Source: Marinifilum fragile JCM 15579 (GTDB lineage Bacteria; Bacteroidota; Bacteroidia; Bacteroidales; Marinifilaceae). From it: a DNA stretch of 64,000 nucleotides. Of this stretch, positions 26,265-34,782 are shown piece by piece (the first letter of the stretch is position 1; each line of letters begins with the position of its first letter). The stretch is from NCBI RefSeq assembly GCF_001310955.1, contig NZ_BAZX01000001.1, forward strand, positions 310,001 to 374,000. Reading direction: 5' to 3'. Under the pieces are notes generated by a model. That model saw nothing but the letters and a program-made list of their open reading frames with translations. It was not told the DNA's origin and searched no databases. Made by a program: the position numbers and the translations under genes.

Positions 26265-28040
26265 ATGGCAAGAACAACCCGTTGGCGACGATTTTTAATC
26301 TGGAGATTAAAACATATCAACAATCAAAACTTCATGTTAATATTAAGTGTTTTTGTCGGAGTAGCCTCTGGCATGACTGCTTTAGTATTAAAAACAGCTG
26401 TATACCGTGGAAGAGAGTTTTTATTGGAAGGTATCGACTGGACCTACCAAAATTACCTCTTTTTCCTTTATCCTATGATTGGTGTTGGACTCACCTTAAT
26501 TTTCAAAAAGTATATCATTCGCGATTTCATAAAACACAACATCACATCATTGTTGCATGCCATATCCATGCGCAATAGCATCGTAAAGCTTCACAAAACC
26601 TATTCTTCAGTCATTGGGTCTATTATAACTGCAGGTTTTGGAGGAAGTATCGGTCTGGAGTCGCCCATCATTTCGTCGGGAGCGGCCATTGGTTCCAATA
26701 TGGCCCGCAACTTTCACCTGAATTACAAGGAGATTACTGTGATGCTGGCTTGTGGAGCTTCGGGTGCCATTGCAGCTATTTTTAATACGCCCATTGCTGC
26801 CATTGTGTTTGCTTTGGAGGTTTTGCTCATCGATTTGTCGCGTTTTTCTCTCATTCCTTTGTTGATGGCATCGGTGAGTGGGGCTATAACTACCAAGCTG
26901 TTTTTAGATGAGGATATCTTAATTGAGTTTGCCATTACTCATCCATTTGAGTCTAGCGATATTCCTTTTTTTATTCTGCTGGGGATACTTTCCGGTTTGA
27001 TATCGGTTTATTTTACCCGTGTATATCTATGGATCGAAAATAAATTTGAGAATATCAAAAAGCTAAGGAATCGCATGCTTATTGGAGGATTCATTCTGGG
27101 GGTACTTATTTTTTATTTTCCAGCTTTGTATGGTGAGGGATACAATATGGTAAAAGCACTGATAGGTGGTCGTTTGGATGAGGTATTTCAATCCAGCCTA
27201 TTCGAGAATTACACTCATGTTTGGTATATGGTTGTTATATTTATTGGAGGTATGGTATTTCTGAAAGTAGTAGCAACATCCATTACTTTGGGAGCAGGAG
27301 GAATAGGTGGAATTTTTGCCCCATCGGCTTTTACGGGGGCTATGCTGGGATTCTTGTTTGTATACATTTACAATCACTTTAATTTGGGACCTCCCCTGGC
27401 TGAAAGTAATTTTACCCTTGTTGGTATGGCCAGTGTATTGGGTGGCGTGTTGCATGCTCCTTTAACAGGAATTTTCCTGATTGCCGAGATTACCAGTGGT
27501 TACGAGTTGATTGTGCCTTTGATGTTGTCAACGACCATTTCGTTTATAACAGTAAAAAGCTTGCAAAAAGAATCGATTGTTACAACTCAATTGGTAAAAA
27601 GAGGAGAGTTGATTACCCACAACAAGGATAGGGCAGTGCTTACTTTTATGCAGCTATCGAAAGTAATAGAGAAGGATTTGAAAAGTATAAACGAGGATGC
27701 TACACTGGAGGATTTAATTCAGGTGATATCAAAATCGAAAAGGAATATATATCCGGTGCTAACCGAAGAGGGCTATTTAATTGGTGTTGTGTTATTGGAT
27801 GATGTACGAGAAATCATGTTTGATAAAGAGATGTATGATACACCAATAAGCAATGTAATGATCATGCCACCGGCTTCCATTTCTTACAAAGATCCGATGG
27901 AAGTGGTTTTAAAGAAATTTACAGAAACAGGAGCGTGGAATTTACCTGTAATTGATGATGGTAAGTATATTGGTTTTGTGTCCAAGTCGAAATTATTTTC
28001 AGCTTATCGTCAGCATTTGGTTAAGATTACGTCAGATTAG
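26265..28040 (+). CDS. ClC-family anion transporter with CBS domains, paralog 3
   Basis: The third ClC paralog. The frame is open from 26160, but ATG 26265 (MARTTRWRRFLIWRLKH) gives 591 residues and aligns from residue 1 with the other two copies, so I use it. The gating glutamate is E132 in GSIGLESP and GGIGGIFAP is present. The first filter motif is the most degenerate of the three (KHNIT, with His91), and E185-Val186 is kept. Two CBS domains close the protein. It is separated from paralog 2 by the hutG-like gene and a repeat-rich spacer, and its upstream region carries copy 2 of the 61-nt hairpin element. Confidence 0.92.
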   Translation: MARTTRWRRFLIWRLKHINNQNFMLILSVFVGVASGMTALVLKTAVYRGREFLLEGIDWTYQNYLFFLYPMIGVGLTLIFKKYIIRDFIKHNITSLLHAISMRNSIVKLHKTYSSVIGSIITAGFGGSIGLESPIISSGAAIGSNMARNFHLNYKEITVMLACGASGAIAAIFNTPIAAIVFALEVLLIDLSRFSLIPLLMASVSGAITTKLFLDEDILIEFAITHPFESSDIPFFILLGILSGLISVYFTRVYLWIENKFENIKKLRNRMLIGGFILGVLIFYFPALYGEGYNMVKALIGGRLDEVFQSSLFENYTHVWYMVVIFIGGMVFLKVVATSITLGAGGIGGIFAPSAFTGAMLGFLFVYIYNHFNLGPPLAESNFTLVGMASVLGGVLHAPLTGIFLIAEITSGYELIVPLMLSTTISFITVKSLQKESIVTTQLVKRGELITHNKDRAVLTFMQLSKVIEKDLKSINEDATLEDLIQVISKSKRNIYPVLTEEGYLIGVVLLDDVREIMFDKEMYDTPISNVMIMPPASISYKDPMEVVLKKFTETGAWNLPVIDDGKYIGFVSKSKLFSAYRQHLVKITSD

Positions 28041-28047
28041 TAACATA

Positions 28048-28077
28048 TAAAAAAACCTGACAATGTGAATTGCCAGG
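28048..28077 (-). terminator. Terminator-like hairpin downstream of secreted-protein gene
   Basis: CCTGACAA pairs with TTGCCAGG (one mismatch). The A7 run on the plus strand gives a U tract on the minus strand, so it best serves the 28120-28731 gene. It may also slow transcription from ClC gene 3. Confidence 0.6.
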
Positions 28078-28119
28078 CTGTGTTTGAAAGGTATTAATAA
28101 ATATGGATAGCAATTCAGA

Positions 28120-28731
28120 TTACAGATCTATAGTCTGGTTTTGCATACCATTGTGTTTGCGATATATTGAATCTCTTTTCTGATAATATTTTCGTCTTTG
28201 TTCCAGGAAATCATTTCTTAATGAGTCCAGTTCTTGTTGCATTTTACTATTGTATTCTTGTCTGAATTGTCTTCTACTTTTCATTATTTCTTCCCACTCT
28301 TTAAGAAAGTCTTTTTGACTGGAATCCCTTTGGTGAAAATTTCTTCGAAACATTGTAGAATCTAAAAAGTTATTGTCAAAGAAATCATCATTGAAAAAAT
28401 CATCCGAAAAGAAAGGATGTCTGTTGTTTTTTTGTCTTAAGCTATCCGGACCAAAAAAGCGACTCAATTGTTCCTGCATTCTTTTGTGCATTCTACTCAT
28501 GTCCATTCTGTTTAAAAATGCTGAGTCGTTTTGAAACTGGTGTGTACTATCCGATGACCAGAAATAAACATAGGTAGAATCATAACGAATTAGGTTTCCA
28601 TCTTTGTCGTATTCTTTGTTTACTTTAATGTCTTTTTTAGGTAAGTTTTTGCTTTCGGTGTTTTGCCCAAAAGAAGTAAAAGTAAGCAGCAAAATACCTG
28701 TTAAAAATAAAATTTTGTTTATGCTTTTCAT
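28120..28731 (-). CDS. Secreted protein of unknown function, charged and coiled-coil-like
   Basis: A signal peptide (about 22 residues, ending SFG-QN) precedes a highly charged mature protein of about 180 residues. An aromatic-acidic repeat (FFSDDFFNDDFFDNNF) lies near the middle, and the C-terminal 80 residues, rich in R, Q, E, K and D with many DSL/DSI steps, look like a long helix or coiled coil. No family is recognised. It is followed by a minus-strand terminator and is transcribed on its own. It is probably periplasmic or surface-associated. Confidence 0.65.
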   Translation of the reverse strand: MKSINKILFLTGILLLTFTSFGQNTESKNLPKKDIKVNKEYDKDGNLIRYDSTYVYFWSSDSTHQFQNDSAFLNRMDMSRMHKRMQEQLSRFFGPDSLRQKNNRHPFFSDDFFNDDFFDNNFLDSTMFRRNFHQRDSSQKDFLKEWEEIMKSRRQFRQEYNSKMQQELDSLRNDFLEQRRKYYQKRDSIYRKHNGMQNQTIDL

Positions 28732-28818
28732 GATAACGAGGACTAATGGTTTTGCCCAATAAAATTACAAAACATCTGTATTTGCTGTGAGTTAAAATAT
28801 TTTAAAAAGTATTAAAAA

Positions 28819-28842
28819 AAGCTGTCTCAATTGAGACAGCTT
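28819..28842 (-). terminator. Terminator of the paired membrane-protein genes
   Basis: AAGCTGTCTCAA and TTGAGACAGCTT form a perfect 12-bp palindrome at 28819-28842. The A run at 28814-28820 provides the U tract on the minus strand. Confidence 0.85.
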
Positions 28843-28868
28843 CTGTAGATTATTTGAATTTAAAAGAT

Positions 28869-29375
28869 CTATTTCATGTGTTTTAAATTGACTGCATACA
28901 TGATAATAAATATAGCCGAAATTGCTGCCCCAATCATTGTATTAAAAAATGTGGCATCAAAATCAATTAGACCAAGAGGAACTAATAGCCAGAATACATT
29001 TGCAAAAGTATAAAGATAGAAACCGTTTTTCTTTAATTTGAACATCATGAATACACCTAGTAAACTAAGAATGGCAAACAAGCAATTAGCACCTGTAATC
29101 ATTTCTAGGTTTTTAGACATAGCTTCTAGTTGAACCAGCCCTTTTTCCGTATTTTCATAGATGAAACCAGAATCCATACCTGCATCTTCCAATTGCTCTA
29201 AAGTTTCGGTAAGTTGTTTCACCTGCTTTGGATAAGAGGTATCGAAAGTCACGTACTGATATAGTGGATATAAAAGTCCGAAGCCACCGCTACCAATAAA
29301 CGATAGAATACACAGTACGGTTAAGAAAGTTGGTCTTTTTTTAGGCAATTCAATAGTTGTTACATTTTCTTCCAT
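28869..29375 (-). CDS. Four-helix membrane protein, downstream member of a duplicated pair
   Basis: A membrane protein of 168 residues with about four hydrophobic helices. Its start (KKRPTFLTVLCILSFIGSG) closely matches the neighbour at 29410-29892 (KQRPGLLTVLCILTFIGSG), and both end in YA(V/I)NLK. The helix segment FKLKKNGFYLYTFANV is also shared (FQLKKAGFYVYAIAQV in the neighbour). The two therefore arose by tandem duplication and are probably cotranscribed with 34 bp between them. No functional motif is recognised. Confidence 0.75.
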   Translation of the reverse strand: MEENVTTIELPKKRPTFLTVLCILSFIGSGGFGLLYPLYQYVTFDTSYPKQVKQLTETLEQLEDAGMDSGFIYENTEKGLVQLEAMSKNLEMITGANCLFAILSLLGVFMMFKLKKNGFYLYTFANVFWLLVPLGLIDFDATFFNTMIGAAISAIFIIMYAVNLKHMK

Positions 29376-29409
29376 AATTAAATAGGTTTTGTAGGATGAG
29401 TAATATTAT

Positions 29410-29892
29410 TTAGTTCATTTTTTTCAGGTTAATTGCATACAGAGCAATAAAAAGAATGGTAAAAACACTTGAGAATAAAATACCGATGTTTACAAATAAA
29501 TTGAAACCAATAAAAATTGCAGGAACAAATAAGAGTAATACTTGAGCAATTGCATAAACATAGAAACCTGCTTTTTTCAATTGAAACATTAGGATTGCTC
29601 CCGTTAAACTAACAGCATACAATAAGAATTGTGTCAAAGAAATTTCAAAAATGTGTTCAATTGCTTTTTGTCCAATTTCCAAAGCTCGTTCTAAAAATTG
29701 CCTTGCAGGTTCCTCTTGAACTTCTTCTAGAGCCATTTCGAAAAACTCAGGACCTAAAAAGTTTTTTATGGGCGACATTATCATCCCCATAAGGTTATTG
29801 ATAACACCAAATCCGCTACCGATAAAAGTAAGTATACATAAAACAGTTAACAGTCCGGGTCTTTGTTTAGGATTGGTTTCAACAATTTCCAT
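29410..29892 (-). CDS. Four-helix membrane protein, upstream member of a duplicated pair
   Basis: A protein of 160 residues with the same topology as its downstream paralog: a short cytoplasmic head with RPGLLTVLC leading into helix 1, a soluble acidic loop (residues about 45-75, FFEMALEEVQEEPARQFLERA), then three more helices. The function is unknown; similar small proteins are scattered in Bacteroidota genomes without assigned roles. The first gene of a two-gene unit ending in a strong minus-strand terminator. Confidence 0.75.
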   Translation of the reverse strand: MEIVETNPKQRPGLLTVLCILTFIGSGFGVINNLMGMIMSPIKNFLGPEFFEMALEEVQEEPARQFLERALEIGQKAIEHIFEISLTQFLLYAVSLTGAILMFQLKKAGFYVYAIAQVLLLFVPAIFIGFNLFVNIGILFSSVFTILFIALYAINLKKMN

Positions 29893-30309
29893 TTCAGTTT
29901 TATTTATGAGTTATGGTATAAATTTTCACAATGATAAATTTACGATAAAGTTGATTAGTATAAAAAATATAATCCTGTTATTAGATTTTATACCTTTCTT
30001 CCTTGTTGAGTATGTGCTTTTGCATGATATGTGAGAACAATGCTATGATTGATAAAATTTTATCATTGTTTTTGTTGTATGTTCTAGAAATGTTCGTTGA
30101 CAAGTTAAATAAGCACAAAATAATTTTTTTAATATCCCGATTTGTCTAATTTTGAACCTGCACTTTAAGGAGAGGATAAATGATATGAATCTTGCGGTGC
30201 ATCATCTTTTCAAGGGGGAAGAAAGTTCAGTAAATATGGGTTTTTTACCCTTTAAACACTAACAAAACATTAAATTAATCCGATTTAATCGGGGAAAAGA
30301 CAAACAACA
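29893..30309. other. Intergenic region and glyA leader
   Basis: A 417-bp gap between divergent genes. It holds a TAATTTTG box (30147-30154) for glyA and a leader of about 150 nt. The leader contains a purine-rich AAGGAGAGGATAA site, a possible 25-codon ORF (30185-30262) and a GGGTTTTTTACCC mini-hairpin (30238-30250). No RNA family is recognised. Confidence 0.5.
30147..30154 (+). promoter_or_regulatory. Candidate -7 box of glyA
   Basis: TAATTTTG matches TAnnTTTG exactly. The expected TTG is not clear 17-20 nt upstream. It would give an unusually long leader for a housekeeping gene. Confidence 0.4.
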
Positions 30310-31590
30310 ATGGAAAGAGATAGACAAATTTTCGACCTAATTGATCAGGAATACCTACGTCAGAAAAATGGTATCGAGTTGATTGCTTCTGAAAACTTTG
30401 TGAGCCAGCAAGTAATGGACGCAATGGGATCGTGCCTTACTAACAAATACGCTGAAGGTTATCCAGGAAAGCGTTACTATGGTGGTTGTCAGATTGTAGA
30501 TCAAACTGAACAATTGGCTATCGACAGAGCATGTGAGCTTTTCGGTGCTGAGTATGCTAACGTTCAACCTCACTCAGGTGCACAAGCTAATGCTGCTGTA
30601 TTTTATGCATGTATGAAACCAGGTGATACATTTCTAGGTTTAGATTTGGCTCACGGTGGTCACTTATCTCATGGTTCTCCTGTAAACTTGTCAGGTAACC
30701 TATACAATCCAATTGCTTACCACGTGAAAGAAGAAACCGGAATGGTTGATTACGACGAGGTAGAAAAATTGGCTTTAGAGCACAATCCTAAAATGATTGT
30801 TGCTGGTGCTTCTGCTTACTCTCGCGATTGGGATTTCCCACGTTTACGTGAAATCGCAGATAAAGTAGGTGCTATTTTGATGGCTGATATTGCTCACCCA
30901 GCAGGTTTAATTGCTAAGGGATTATTGAGCAACCCAGTTCCTCACTGTCACGTTGTAACTACTACAACTCACAAAACTCTTCGTGGACCTCGCGGTGGTT
31001 TGATTTTGGTAGGAAAAGATTTCCCAAATCCATTTGGAGCTAAAACTCCTAAAGGAGAAACTAAAATGATGTCTGCTGTATTGGATTTCGCAGTATTCCC
31101 TGGACAGCAAGGTGGTCCTTTAGAGCACGTAATTGCTGCTAAGGCTGTTGCTTTCGGTGAGGCTTTAACTGATTCTTACAAAGAGTATGCTATCCAAATG
31201 CAGAAGAATGCTAAGGTGATGGCTGAAGAATTTGTAAATCTAGGTTACAAGGTTATTTCTGATGGTACAGATAACCACTCTATGTTGATCGACCTTCGTT
31301 CTAAGTTCCCTGAAATTACAGGTAAGAAAGTTGAAAATGTATTGGTACAAGCTGATATCACTATTAACAAGAACATGGTTCCATTCGATTCACGTTCTCC
31401 TTTCTCAACTTCAGGTTTGCGTGTTGGTACTCCAGCAATCACAACTCGTGGTTTGAAAGAGGAAGATATGCCAGTAATCGTTCAGATGATTGATGAGGTA
31501 ATCTCTAACATCGACAACGAAGAGGTAATTGCTTCAGTACGTACTCGTGTTAACGAAATGATGTGCGAGCGTCCAATGTTTGCTTGGTAA
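30310..31590 (+). CDS. glyA: Serine hydroxymethyltransferase
   Basis: A PLP enzyme that converts serine and tetrahydrofolate to glycine and 5,10-methylene-tetrahydrofolate, the main source of one-carbon units, in the cytosol. The PLP Schiff-base lysine is K222 in [14 protein letters not shown]. The conserved [12 protein letters not shown] (21-32), [14 protein letters not shown] (47-60) and SGAQANAAV are all present. The 426-residue length is standard. Codon choice is visibly more biased than in neighbouring genes, as expected for a highly expressed gene. It is monocistronic, with a strong terminator. Confidence 0.97.
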   Translation: MERDRQIFDLIDQEYLRQKNGIELIASENFVSQQVMDAMGSCLTNKYAEGYPGKRYYGGCQIVDQTEQLAIDRACELFGAEYANVQPHSGAQANAAVFYACMKPGDTFLGLDLAHGGHLSHGSPVNLSGNLYNPIAYHVKEETGMVDYDEVEKLALEHNPKMIVAGASAYSRDWDFPRLREIADKVGAILMADIAHPAGLIAKGLLSNPVPHCHVVTTTTHKTLRGPRGGLILVGKDFPNPFGAKTPKGETKMMSAVLDFAVFPGQQGGPLEHVIAAKAVAFGEALTDSYKEYAIQMQKNAKVMAEEFVNLGYKVISDGTDNHSMLIDLRSKFPEITGKKVENVLVQADITINKNMVPFDSRSPFSTSGLRVGTPAITTRGLKEEDMPVIVQMIDEVISNIDNEEVIASVRTRVNEMMCERPMFAW

Positions 31591-31613
31591 GAAGATTATA
31601 CCAAAATATATGT

Positions 31614-31646
31614 GAAAGGGGAGAACTAAGGTTCTTCCCTTTTTTT
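31614..31646 (+). terminator. Terminator of glyA
   Basis: AAAGGGGAGAAC pairs with GTTCTTCCCTTT (one G-T pair) around a 4-nt loop, followed by a T run. Confidence 0.9.
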
Positions 31647-31797
31647 GTGGTCAACAGATATTAGTTGTGGAATGCAGTCAGGAGGAGCAAATAGAGTTAA
31701 AAGAAATCTTTATTTAATTATCCATGATTTTTTCATTTTGTTATAGAGCATATCTAATCTCAATAATTCTCTGTAGTTTAGCGCAAAATCTTTTGTT

Positions 31798-32568
31798 ATG
31801 GAATGGTATTATTATTTGTTAATTGTATTGGTAGGCGTATTTTCAGGATTTTTAAATACTTTGGCTGGTAGCGGATCGATTATTAGTTTGGCCATGTTGA
31901 TGTTTATGGGATTACCAGCAAATATTGCCAATGGTACGAATAGAATTGCCATTTTGATGCAGAATATTGTAGGAGTAAGTAGTTTCAAGAAACAGAAGGT
32001 ATTTACTTTTAAAGAGGGAATATGGTTGGCAATGCCCGCAATTATAGGTTCGGTAATAGGAGCCAGTTTAGCCGTTGAAATCAATGAAGAAATGATGGAG
32101 AAAACCATTGGTGGCTTATTGGTATTTCTCTTTTTTATTGTACTCTATAAACCTGATGCTTGGGTAAAAGGTCAGGCGGGATTGGTTCGTTCTAAACCCA
32201 GCATATGGCAAATTGTAATCTTCTTTTTTATTGGATTGTATGGTGGATTTATTCAAGCAGGAGTAGGATTTTTCCTATTGGCGGGTTTGGTATTGGGAGC
32301 TGGTTTCGATTTGGTTAAGGCCAATGCCATTAAGGTATTCATCGTTCTTCTTTATACCCCATTTGCCATAGGTGTGTTTATTATGAATGGTCAAATCGAT
32401 TATAAGATTGGTTTTATTCTTGCCGCAGGTAATATGATCGGAGCCTATATAGCAGCTAATTTTGCGGTAAGCTGGGGAGCTAAATTTGTCCGATATATTT
32501 TATTAGGGGTAATTGTATTTGCTTCCCTTAAGTTTCTTGGTGTTTACGAAATGATTGGATTGTTTTAA
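31798..32568 (+). CDS. TauE/SafE family sulfite/sulfonate-type permease
   Basis: An inner-membrane protein of 256 residues with about eight helices. The N-terminal half has the family pattern VGVFSGFLNTLAGSGS with NGTNRIAIL after it, and the second half repeats it as GLYGGFIQAGVGFFLL followed by KANAIKVF. Family members export or import organosulfur compounds, sulfite or other anions; the substrate is not evident. No sulfur-metabolism gene is adjacent. It is convergent with the tonB operon, with only 30 bp between stops. Confidence 0.88.
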   Translation: MEWYYYLLIVLVGVFSGFLNTLAGSGSIISLAMLMFMGLPANIANGTNRIAILMQNIVGVSSFKKQKVFTFKEGIWLAMPAIIGSVIGASLAVEINEEMMEKTIGGLLVFLFFIVLYKPDAWVKGQAGLVRSKPSIWQIVIFFFIGLYGGFIQAGVGFFLLAGLVLGAGFDLVKANAIKVFIVLLYTPFAIGVFIMNGQIDYKIGFILAAGNMIGAYIAANFAVSWGAKFVRYILLGVIVFASLKFLGVYEMIGLF

Positions 32569-32598
32569 CTGTTGTCAGAACGCAGTCCATTAGAACTG

Positions 32599-33543
32599 CT
32601 AATTCAATTGGAAATGATAAGTTATGGTTCCTTTCTGATATGCAGGAGCGCTGCTATCTGAATTAAACTTGGCTTTCAATGCAGCTTTTCTGGCGGCCTC
32701 AAAAAGTGTTGAATTGCTGGTAGTCGAACCAGGCATTCCTGGGCGTGCATTAACAACTTTCCCATTCTTGTCAACAGTTATCTCTACAACAACTTTTCCG
32801 CCCTCTTGAAGGTTATATTGAGGTTTAGGTATCGATAGGGAATTACGTCCTTGTAAATCGTAAGAAACACCTTTACTTCCCAGGCCAGTTCCACTGTAAT
32901 TGTCAGAGTTTGGCGAACCGGTTGGTTTTCCCTGATTCCCACTTCCAGTACTTACACCTTGAGATGAGTTGGATGAAGTGCCTTGTCCAAAAACATTTTT
33001 AGCTCTATTGTTTATTGCATCAATTTTTGCCTGACGTTCTGCAGCTTCACGTTTTTTCCTTTCAATTTCTTCGAGGCGTTTTCTTTCCGCTTCGGCTTCT
33101 TGTTGTTTTCGAATTTCTTCCTGCCTTTTATTCTCGGCTTCTATTTTAGCCAATCTATCTCTTTCGGCTTTTGCCTTTCTTGCTTTTTCGTCAGCTGCTT
33201 TTTTCTTTGCAATTTCTTCAGCAGATGGCAACTCCGGAGCATCTTCGGTATTTTGAGTCAACACTTTTTCTTGAACAGAGCTTGACTCTGGTTCTGTTTT
33301 GGCAGGTGCTGATTTAGGTACTGAAACAGGATTGGCAACGGCAACTTTTTTCTGAGCTTTTGAAGGTGCAGGAGCTATTCTTCCTACACCTTGGTTTGAG
33401 TTTCCAAAATTCACGAGAATCCCTTCTTCTTCAGGAAGTGGTAGGGGAGTGCGAAACCCCAGAAAATACAATAACACGATTAATCCAATGTGGAAAAATA
33501 GTGTACCAGCAAATCCTATTCTCTTATTTTTGGATTCTTCCAT
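32599..33543 (-). CDS. TonB/TolA-like energy transducer
   Basis: A periplasm-spanning protein of 314 residues anchored by one N-terminal helix (GFAGTLFFHIGLIVLLYFLG). The middle is a proline/lysine segment and then a long charged helix rich in A, E, K and R (about residues 110-180), as in TolA. A glycine/serine-rich linker follows, and the C-terminal TonB-like domain contains GKVVVEITVDKNGKVV and ends TITYHFQLN. It transmits proton-motive force from the ExbB/ExbD motor, encoded directly upstream, to the outer membrane. Whether it serves TonB-dependent uptake or a Tol-like envelope function cannot be decided here. It is the last gene of a three-gene operon. Confidence 0.88.
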   Translation of the reverse strand: MEESKNKRIGFAGTLFFHIGLIVLLYFLGFRTPLPLPEEEGILVNFGNSNQGVGRIAPAPSKAQKKVAVANPVSVPKSAPAKTEPESSSVQEKVLTQNTEDAPELPSAEEIAKKKAADEKARKAKAERDRLAKIEAENKRQEEIRKQQEAEAERKRLEEIERKKREAAERQAKIDAINNRAKNVFGQGTSSNSSQGVSTGSGNQGKPTGSPNSDNYSGTGLGSKGVSYDLQGRNSLSIPKPQYNLQEGGKVVVEITVDKNGKVVNARPGMPGSTTSNSTLFEAARKAALKAKFNSDSSAPAYQKGTITYHFQLN

Positions 33544-33546
33544 AAT

Positions 33547-33939
33547 CTACTTTGCTCTTGTTGCCAATATCAATTTATATTTGTTGTCCTTGGCGATATT
33601 CATCACTTTAACAACCTGTTCCATTGGAACCGATTTATCCACGTGAAGTGATATTGTTGGATCTTCTTCTCTCGCCAGTTTTCTTTGCAATTTTTGTTCC
33701 AATTGTGAGAATGGAACAGGAGTGGTTTCAATGTAAAAATTGAAACTCTTATCGATAGAAACCGTTGTTATTGGTTTAGCTGCAGTTTGGTTACTGCTTT
33801 TTGGCAACAGCAATTTCAATGCATTCGGACTAATAAGAGTAGATGTTACCATGAAGAAAATCAGTAACAAAAACACAATATCAGTCATGGAAGACATACT
33901 GAAAGCTGCACTTACTTTATTTCTTGTTTTTAGAGCCAT
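33547..33939 (-). CDS. ExbD/TolR family biopolymer transport protein
   Basis: A protein of 130 residues with one N-terminal helix. The essential proton-carrying aspartate is in SSMTDIVFLLLIFFMVTS, and a small periplasmic domain follows. It is part of the ExbB5-ExbD2 motor. Its stop is followed after three bases by the TonB/TolA-like gene and its start lies 6 bp after the ExbB-like gene, so the three are one operon. Confidence 0.92.
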   Translation of the reverse strand: MALKTRNKVSAAFSMSSMTDIVFLLLIFFMVTSTLISPNALKLLLPKSSNQTAAKPITTVSIDKSFNFYIETTPVPFSQLEQKLQRKLAREEDPTISLHVDKSVPMEQVVKVMNIAKDNKYKLILATRAK

Positions 33940-33945
33940 ACTTTC

Positions 33946-34662
33946 TTACTTGATTGGTTCATTCAACAAATCCATGAATTCGGTAGTTGTAGCTTCCATA
34001 TTGAAAACTACTTTTTCAACTTTGGCCACCAAAATATTGTAGGCGAAGTAGGCAATAATACCAACTGTAAGACCCGCAACAGTAGTTACCATTGCTTGGT
34101 AAATACCGCTCGATAACAAACCAACATCAATATTATTTCCTGCATTTGACATGTCGTAAAATGCTTGAATCATACCCATAACGGTTCCAAGGAATCCAAT
34201 CATAGGTGCTGCACCAGCTACAGTGGCTAGTGTAGGTAGGTTTTTTTCTAATTTTGATACTTCTAGGTTACCAATATTCTCGATTGCAGCATTTACATCG
34301 TTTAGCGGACGACCAATACGTTTAATTCCTTTCGAAATCATTCGAGATACAGGAGTATCTTTAGACTGACATAAAGCCAAAGCAGAATCTATCTTGCCTT
34401 CATGAATGTAATCGCGAATGCGGTTCATAAAGTTTGCATCTTCTTTTGTCGCTTTACGAATAGCAAAATATCTTTCTAAAAAAATGTACATCGCAATTAC
34501 CGAAAGAGCAAAAATTGGAATCATGATCCAGCCTCCCTTAAAGGCTAAATCAACAAAATTTAGAGTTAGTTCTGTTGCTTCAGCTCCTTGTCCTTCTATA
34601 GGCAATTCATTTTGAGCCATTTCCTGTACACCTGCAATAAGCGATAGATAATTCATATACAA
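33946..34662 (-). CDS. ExbB/TolQ family (MotA-type) proton channel protein
   Basis: A protein of 238 residues with three helices. The first helix (GGWIMIPIFALSVIAMYIFLER) is typical, and the second and third helices contain ATVAGAAPMIGFLGTVMGMI and QAMVTTVAGLTVGIIAYFAYN, the conserved proton-channel segments. The cytoplasmic loop between helices 1 and 2 is of normal length. It is the first gene of the ExbB-ExbD-TonB operon. The N-terminal 25 residues before helix 1 are less conserved, and a start at Met15 is also possible. Confidence 0.92.
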   Translation of the reverse strand: MYMNYLSLIAGVQEMAQNELPIEGQGAEATELTLNFVDLAFKGGWIMIPIFALSVIAMYIFLERYFAIRKATKEDANFMNRIRDYIHEGKIDSALALCQSKDTPVSRMISKGIKRIGRPLNDVNAAIENIGNLEVSKLEKNLPTLATVAGAAPMIGFLGTVMGMIQAFYDMSNAGNNIDVGLLSSGIYQAMVTTVAGLTVGIIAYFAYNILVAKVEKVVFNMEATTTEFMDLLNEPIK

Positions 34663-34687
34663 TTTTTTCTAGTTTGATCTAATACAT

Positions 34688-34723
34688 AAAAAAACGAGAT
34701 ATAATAAGGAATATTATATCTCG
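34688..34723 (-). terminator. Terminator of the nhaD gene
   Basis: CGAGATATAATA (34695-34706) pairs perfectly with TATTATATCTCG (34712-34723) around a 5-nt loop. A7 on the plus strand supplies the U tract on the minus strand. Confidence 0.9.
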
Positions 34724-34782
34724 CTAAATTAATATTATTGATTTTATTCCCCTATAGAAATTAAGGGAAATTGTATTTTATT

